From positions 1 through 16,441 of the forward strand of contig CAKPGM010000021.1 of NCBI GenBank assembly GCA_934154805.1: a stretch of 16,441 nucleotides of DNA. The letters run 5' to 3'. The translations under genes were made by a program, and so were the position numbers. Of this stretch, positions 14,420 through 16,441 are shown one piece after another (position 1 is the first letter of the stretch; each line of letters opens with the position of its first letter). This DNA comes from an uncultured Clostridia bacterium. GTDB lineage: Bacteria > Bacillota > Clostridia > TANB77 > CAG-508. The notes beneath the pieces were generated by a model. The model was given only the letters and a program-made list of their open reading frames with translations, had not been told where the DNA came from and did no database searches.

Positions 14420-15898
14420 ATGAAAGATAATATGTTATACCAAGATATAGCACAAAGAACAGATGGAGATATTTATGTTGGTGTTGTTGGACCTGTAAGA
14501 ACTGGAAAGTCTACATTTATAAAAAGATTTATGGATTTGTTGGTAATTCCAAATATTGATAATGAATATAAAAGAGAAAGAGCGCAAGATGAACTACCAC
14601 AAAGTGCTGGTGGAAGAACAATAATGACAACAGAGCCTAAATTTGTACCAAATGAAGCAGTTGGAATAACAGTTGGAGATAATATAAAATTAAATGTCAG
14701 ATTAGTGGATTGTGTAGGATACCTAGTAAATAATGCTATAGGCTATTTAGAAGATGATATGCCAAGAATGGTAAAAACTCCGTGGAATACAGAAGAAATT
14801 CCATTTGAGGAAGCGGCTGAAATCGGAACAAGGAAAGTAATAAAAGAACATTCAACAATAGGAGTGTTAGTAACAACAGATGGAAGTGTAACAGACATTC
14901 CAAGAGAAGATTATATTGGTGCAGAAGAAAGAGTTGTAAAGGAACTAAAAGAATTAAATAAACCATTTATAATAGTTCTTAACTCGAGCGAGCCAGAATC
15001 AGATTATACAAGAAGTTTGGCAGAGAAATTACAAGAAAAATATGATGCACAAGTAGTACCAACAGATTGTGAAAACTTATCAAGAGATAAAATAGATGAG
15101 ATATTTGGCAGAGTGTTATATGAATTCCCAATAGACAGAGTCAACATCAGTTTCCCAAGATGGGTTGATGGACTTCCAGAGGATCATTGGCTAAAAGAAG
15201 AATTATATGATGAAATAAAAACTGCATTTAAAGATGTGTCAATATTAAAACAAATAGATAATAGAATTACAAATCTTCAAGATACGGATGTAATATCAAA
15301 TAGCATAATAAACGAGATACAACTTGGAACAGGAAGCATTAACATCACAATAAACTTGCTAGATAATTTATTCTATAAAGTGTTAACCGAAATATCAAAA
15401 GTTCCAATTACAAATGAAGGAGAGCTATTCTCGACAATGATCTCTTTTGCAAATGTAAAGAAGGAATATGACAAAATAGCAGTAGCTTTACAAGAAGTAA
15501 ATACAAAAGGATACGGAATAGTAAGTCCGTCAATTGATGAATTATTACTAGAAGAACCAGAAATGGTAAAACAAGGTTCACGTTATGGTGTTAAATTAAG
15601 AGCGAAAGCTCCATCAATACATATGATAAGAGCAGATATAGAAACAGAAGTATCTCCAATTGTTGGAAGTGAAAAGCAGTCACAGGAACTTGTAGAATAT
15701 TTACTTTCAGAATTTGAAAGCGATCCAAAGAAAATATGGGAGTCAAATATATTTGGAAAAAGTCTACACGAATTAGTAAACGAAGGATTACAAACAAAAC
15801 TATTAAAAATGCCAGAAGATGCACAAGAAAAGTTACAAGAAACACTAGAAAGAATCATAAATGAGGGAAGCGGAGGATTAATTTGTATAATATTATAG
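14420..15898 (+). CDS. spoIVA: Spore coat morphogenetic ATPase SpoIVA
   Basis: SpoIVA polymerises on the mother-cell face of the forespore outer membrane, using ATP hydrolysis, to form the basement layer of the coat; in Bacillus it is recruited by SpoVM. The 492-residue product matches the family length and is highly conserved from MLYQDIAQRTDGDIYVG to the C-terminal EGSGGLICIIL. The Walker A GPVRTGKS (24-31) has K30. TIMTTEP carries T70 and T71, equivalent to the sensor threonines, and RLVDCVGY carries D97 at the Walker B position. The middle part (to about 400) and the C-terminal domain (about 420-492) are intact. Expression is expected from sigma-E in the mother cell. It is divergent from gerA and followed by a separate small gene. 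Confidence 0.96.
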   Translation: MKDNMLYQDIAQRTDGDIYVGVVGPVRTGKSTFIKRFMDLLVIPNIDNEYKRERAQDELPQSAGGRTIMTTEPKFVPNEAVGITVGDNIKLNVRLVDCVGYLVNNAIGYLEDDMPRMVKTPWNTEEIPFEEAAEIGTRKVIKEHSTIGVLVTTDGSVTDIPREDYIGAEERVVKELKELNKPFIIVLNSSEPESDYTRSLAEKLQEKYDAQVVPTDCENLSRDKIDEIFGRVLYEFPIDRVNISFPRWVDGLPEDHWLKEELYDEIKTAFKDVSILKQIDNRITNLQDTDVISNSIINEIQLGTGSINITINLLDNLFYKVLTEISKVPITNEGELFSTMISFANVKKEYDKIAVALQEVNTKGYGIVSPSIDELLLEEPEMVKQGSRYGVKLRAKAPSIHMIRADIETEVSPIVGSEKQSQELVEYLLSEFESDPKKIWESNIFGKSLHELVNEGLQTKLLKMPEDAQEKLQETLERIINEGSGGLICIIL

Positions 15899-15915
15899 AA
15901 AAATCAAAGAAAAGC

Positions 15916-15944
15916 TTTAAAAATAAAGCAAAATGTGATAAGAT
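15916..15944 (+). promoter_or_regulatory. Possible promoter of the small gene at 15975
   Basis: TTTAAA (15916-15921) and TAAGAT (15939-15944) are 17 bases apart, 31 bases before the TTG start. Both hexamers are imperfect, and the overlapping TATAAG at 15944-15949 is an alternative -10. There is no terminator between spoIVA and this gene, so read-through is also possible. Confidence 0.3.
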
Positions 15945-15974
15945 ATAAGTATCAAATGCAGAGGAGGGAACATT

Positions 15975-16310
15975 TTGAAAGGCAAAGACTATCGGTTGCG
16001 CAAGATATTGTACCAGCTGAAAGATTTGCAGAGTAAAAAAGTGAAATCTGTTCAGTGGAAACTAAAGCAGGAACAGTTGGAGTTTTTGAGCAAATACTTC
16101 GAGATTAGGCCATTGCTTTATGTGGTGAATACCCGCAGATTCAGGAATATTTACAACGTGAAGAATAGCTTAATTAAGAGAATTCACTATGCAAACAAAA
16201 GGGGAAAGCTCCAAATTGTTGGCAAGTTCACACCTGACGAACTGAAAACGTTGAGACAATTTCAAGTTCCGTATAAACCTTGCAAGTATGTAATCTATCT
16301 GAACAGTTGA
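15975..16310 (+). CDS. Small basic protein of unknown function
   Basis: I do not recognise the family. The 111-residue product is strongly basic (many Lys/Arg, e.g. KGKDYRLRKILYQLK and NTRRFRNIYNVKNSLIKRI), with no signal peptide or membrane segment. Predicted alternating helices at the N-terminus (about 5-45) are followed by a beta-rich stretch (RPLLYVVNTRRF) and a C-terminal KFTPDELKTLRQFQVPYKP-type segment. This could fit a nucleic-acid-binding protein, but that is only a guess from charge. The start is TTG 15975, set by GAGGAGGG (15961-15968) six bases upstream. Codon use differs from neighbours: CTG, CAG, TTG, CGC and CCG-type codons appear where other genes use TTA, CAA and AGA, suggesting later acquisition. 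It is closed by a strong terminator. Confidence 0.7.
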   Translation: MKGKDYRLRKILYQLKDLQSKKVKSVQWKLKQEQLEFLSKYFEIRPLLYVVNTRRFRNIYNVKNSLIKRIHYANKRGKLQIVGKFTPDELKTLRQFQVPYKPCKYVIYLNS

Positions 16311-16323
16311 TATGTCCCGCAAA

Positions 16324-16360
16324 GAGGAGCTCCAAACTAGGAGCTCCTCAAATTTTTTTT
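16324..16360 (+). terminator. Strong Rho-independent terminator
   Basis: GAGGAGCTCC (16324-16333) and GGAGCTCCTC (16340-16349) form a perfect 10-bp GC-rich stem with a 6-base loop, followed by AAA and eight T. It ends the transcript of the small gene at 15975. The remaining 80 bases to the window end are AT-rich with nothing I can support. Confidence 0.92.
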
Positions 16361-16441
16361 ATAAAATATACAATTTAATAAAATTTTACTTTCTTTATTT
16401 ATAGCATAGCTGTAATGAAAAATCAATACTAAAAAATAAGA

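Noticed and set aside
15975..16310. Small basic gene as a DGR accessory (Avd-like) protein or RT fragment
   Set aside because: It has no RT motif, is over 14 kb from the variable region, and its layout does not read as the four-helix Avd family.

Overview
The window looks like chromosomal DNA of a spore-forming, very AT-rich clostridial Firmicute. This is an inference from the Shine-Dalgarno-led genes with frequent TTG starts, the strong A/T bias at third codon positions, the rimP-nusA-ylxR-infB-rbfA-nrnA-truB order, a gerA-type germinant receptor operon, spoIVA and a butyrate kinase. An uncultured gut lineage is plausible but not proven.

Layout. Positions 2-1210 hold the 3' part of a large secreted-type protein. 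It has a formylglycine-generating-enzyme/C-type-lectin-like (FGE/CLec) domain whose C-terminus is abruptly GC-richer and full of Tyr/Ser/Asp/Gly codons. This is the signature of the variable region of a diversity-generating retroelement (DGR) target. No reverse transcriptase or template repeat was found in the window. A terminator and an extended -10 promoter separate it from butyrate kinase (1323-2420). A sigma-A-type promoter at 2441-2469 then starts the translation/transcription operon: rimP, nusA, ylxR (rnpM), infB, rbfA, nrnA and truB (2545-9912). The ylxQ gene usually found before infB, and the ribF gene usually found after truB, are absent from these positions. The infB gene encodes a very long Asn-rich linker.

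A long hairpin with a T-run (9942-9992), resembling the end of an IS3-type element, separates truB from a convergent gerA-gerB-gerC operon on the minus strand (14259-10002). The GerC-like protein has Ile where the lipobox Cys would be. Divergent from gerA is spoIVA (14420-15898), the ATPase that builds the basement layer of the spore coat. The window ends with a small basic orphan protein (15975-16310) with codon use unlike its neighbours and a strong terminator.

How the parts fit. The central operon supplies ribosome maturation, transcription elongation and translation initiation factors. The ger operon and spoIVA serve germination and spore coat assembly. The first gene is the accessory element: a probable hypervariable surface or pilus-tip binding protein. 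It is the most interesting feature here.
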